From Nitrosomonas eutropha (GTDB taxonomy: Bacteria; Pseudomonadota; Gammaproteobacteria; Burkholderiales; Nitrosomonadaceae), in contig NZ_FPBL01000007.1 of assembly GCF_900116685.1 (NCBI RefSeq), positions 1-55,000 on the forward strand: 55,000 nt of DNA, in the 5' to 3' direction. Positions 54,711 to 55,000 of the stretch are shown here, in pieces. The stretch's first letter is position 1; every line of letters begins with the position of its first letter. Position numbers and translations under genes: made by a program. The notes under the pieces were generated by a model, which made no database searches, had not been told where the DNA came from, and saw only the letters and a program-made list of their open reading frames with translations.

Positions 54711-54786
54711 TGGTGGAGGTGAACGGGATCGAACCGATGACCCCCTGCTTGCAAAGCAGGTGCTCTCCCAGCTGAGCTACACCCCC
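54711..54786 (-). tRNA. tRNA-Ala (UGC)
   Basis: A 76-nt cloverleaf with encoded CCA, anticodon loop TTTGCAA, and acceptor stem GGGGGTG/CACCTCC carrying the G3-U70 pair that is the alanine identity element. It lies in the 16S-23S spacer with tRNA-Ile, the common bacterial arrangement. Confidence 0.96.
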
Positions 54787-54788
54787 TA

Positions 54789-54865
<77 letters not shown>

Positions 54866-54958
54866 TTACGAGTCCAAGTTTAACCCCACACCTCAAACCC
54901 AAATTTGTATTTATTTATCCAAACAACCAATAAGTGTGAACACTTGACAATAATTTAT

Positions 54959-55000
<42 letters not shown>

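Overview
The window is a chromosomal segment of a Gram-negative betaproteobacterium, most likely a Nitrosomonas-type ammonia oxidiser. That placement is an inference from gene content, gene order and protein style; no ammonia-oxidation gene lies here. Most of the window is dense, conserved housekeeping sequence. There is little mobile DNA, only the tail of an IS3-family element and a possible intron fragment at the extreme left edge. I see no CRISPR array, prophage or defence island.

Layout. (1) 1-410: IS3-family remnant, intron-like debris, and a CAU-anticodon tRNA best read as tRNA-Ile2. (2) 460-5484, minus strand: the macromolecular-synthesis cluster rpsU-yqeY-dnaG-rpoD. (3) 5760-9185: tsaD, plsY, folB, queC, queE. 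(4) 9277-17390, minus strand: yebC-ruvC-ruvA-ruvB-ybgC-tolQ-tolR-tolA-tolB-pal-cpoB, which joins Holliday-junction processing to the Tol-Pal envelope system. (5) 17544-20807, minus strand: glmU-glmS, making UDP-GlcNAc. (6) 21054-28018, minus strand: the complete F1Fo ATP synthase operon atpIBEFHAGDC, closed by a strong bidirectional terminator. (7) 28372-31413, plus strand: rpsF-priB-rpsR-rplI, a terminator, then dnaB. (8) 31432-35214: comM, ubiK, and the amgK-murU pair that recycles cell-wall MurNAc.

(9) 35256-43545 is a looser region: an OafA/SGNH acyltransferase broken by a frameshift, a Rof-like protein, a family 2 glycosyltransferase, a Nudix hydrolase, a His-rich membrane-anchored periplasmic protein of unknown function, a PEBP-family protein, apt, serS and a DUF6781-like helical protein. 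(10) 43590-47915, minus strand: a compact group of a cysteine desulfurase, a sugar/choline-type nucleotidyltransferase, a HIT protein, a membrane fatty acid desaturase and a divergent phosphoglycerate-mutase-like phosphatase. This is the least explained set in the window. (11) 48146-50436, minus strand: a UDP-sugar dehydrogenase and a UDP-uronate epimerase for acidic surface polysaccharide. (12) 50437-51456: about 1 kb of AT-rich sequence with short coding-like relics. (13) 51457-55000, minus strand: the distal part of an rRNA operon (16S 3' end, tRNA-Ile, tRNA-Ala, 23S, 5S, terminator).

The strongest second-look items are the broken acyltransferase, the nucleotidyltransferase-HIT-desaturase-phosphatase group with altered active-site residues in two members, the His/Met/Cys-rich anchored protein, and a 13-bp palindrome just upstream of the cysteine desulfurase. 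I did not find an unmistakably new large system.
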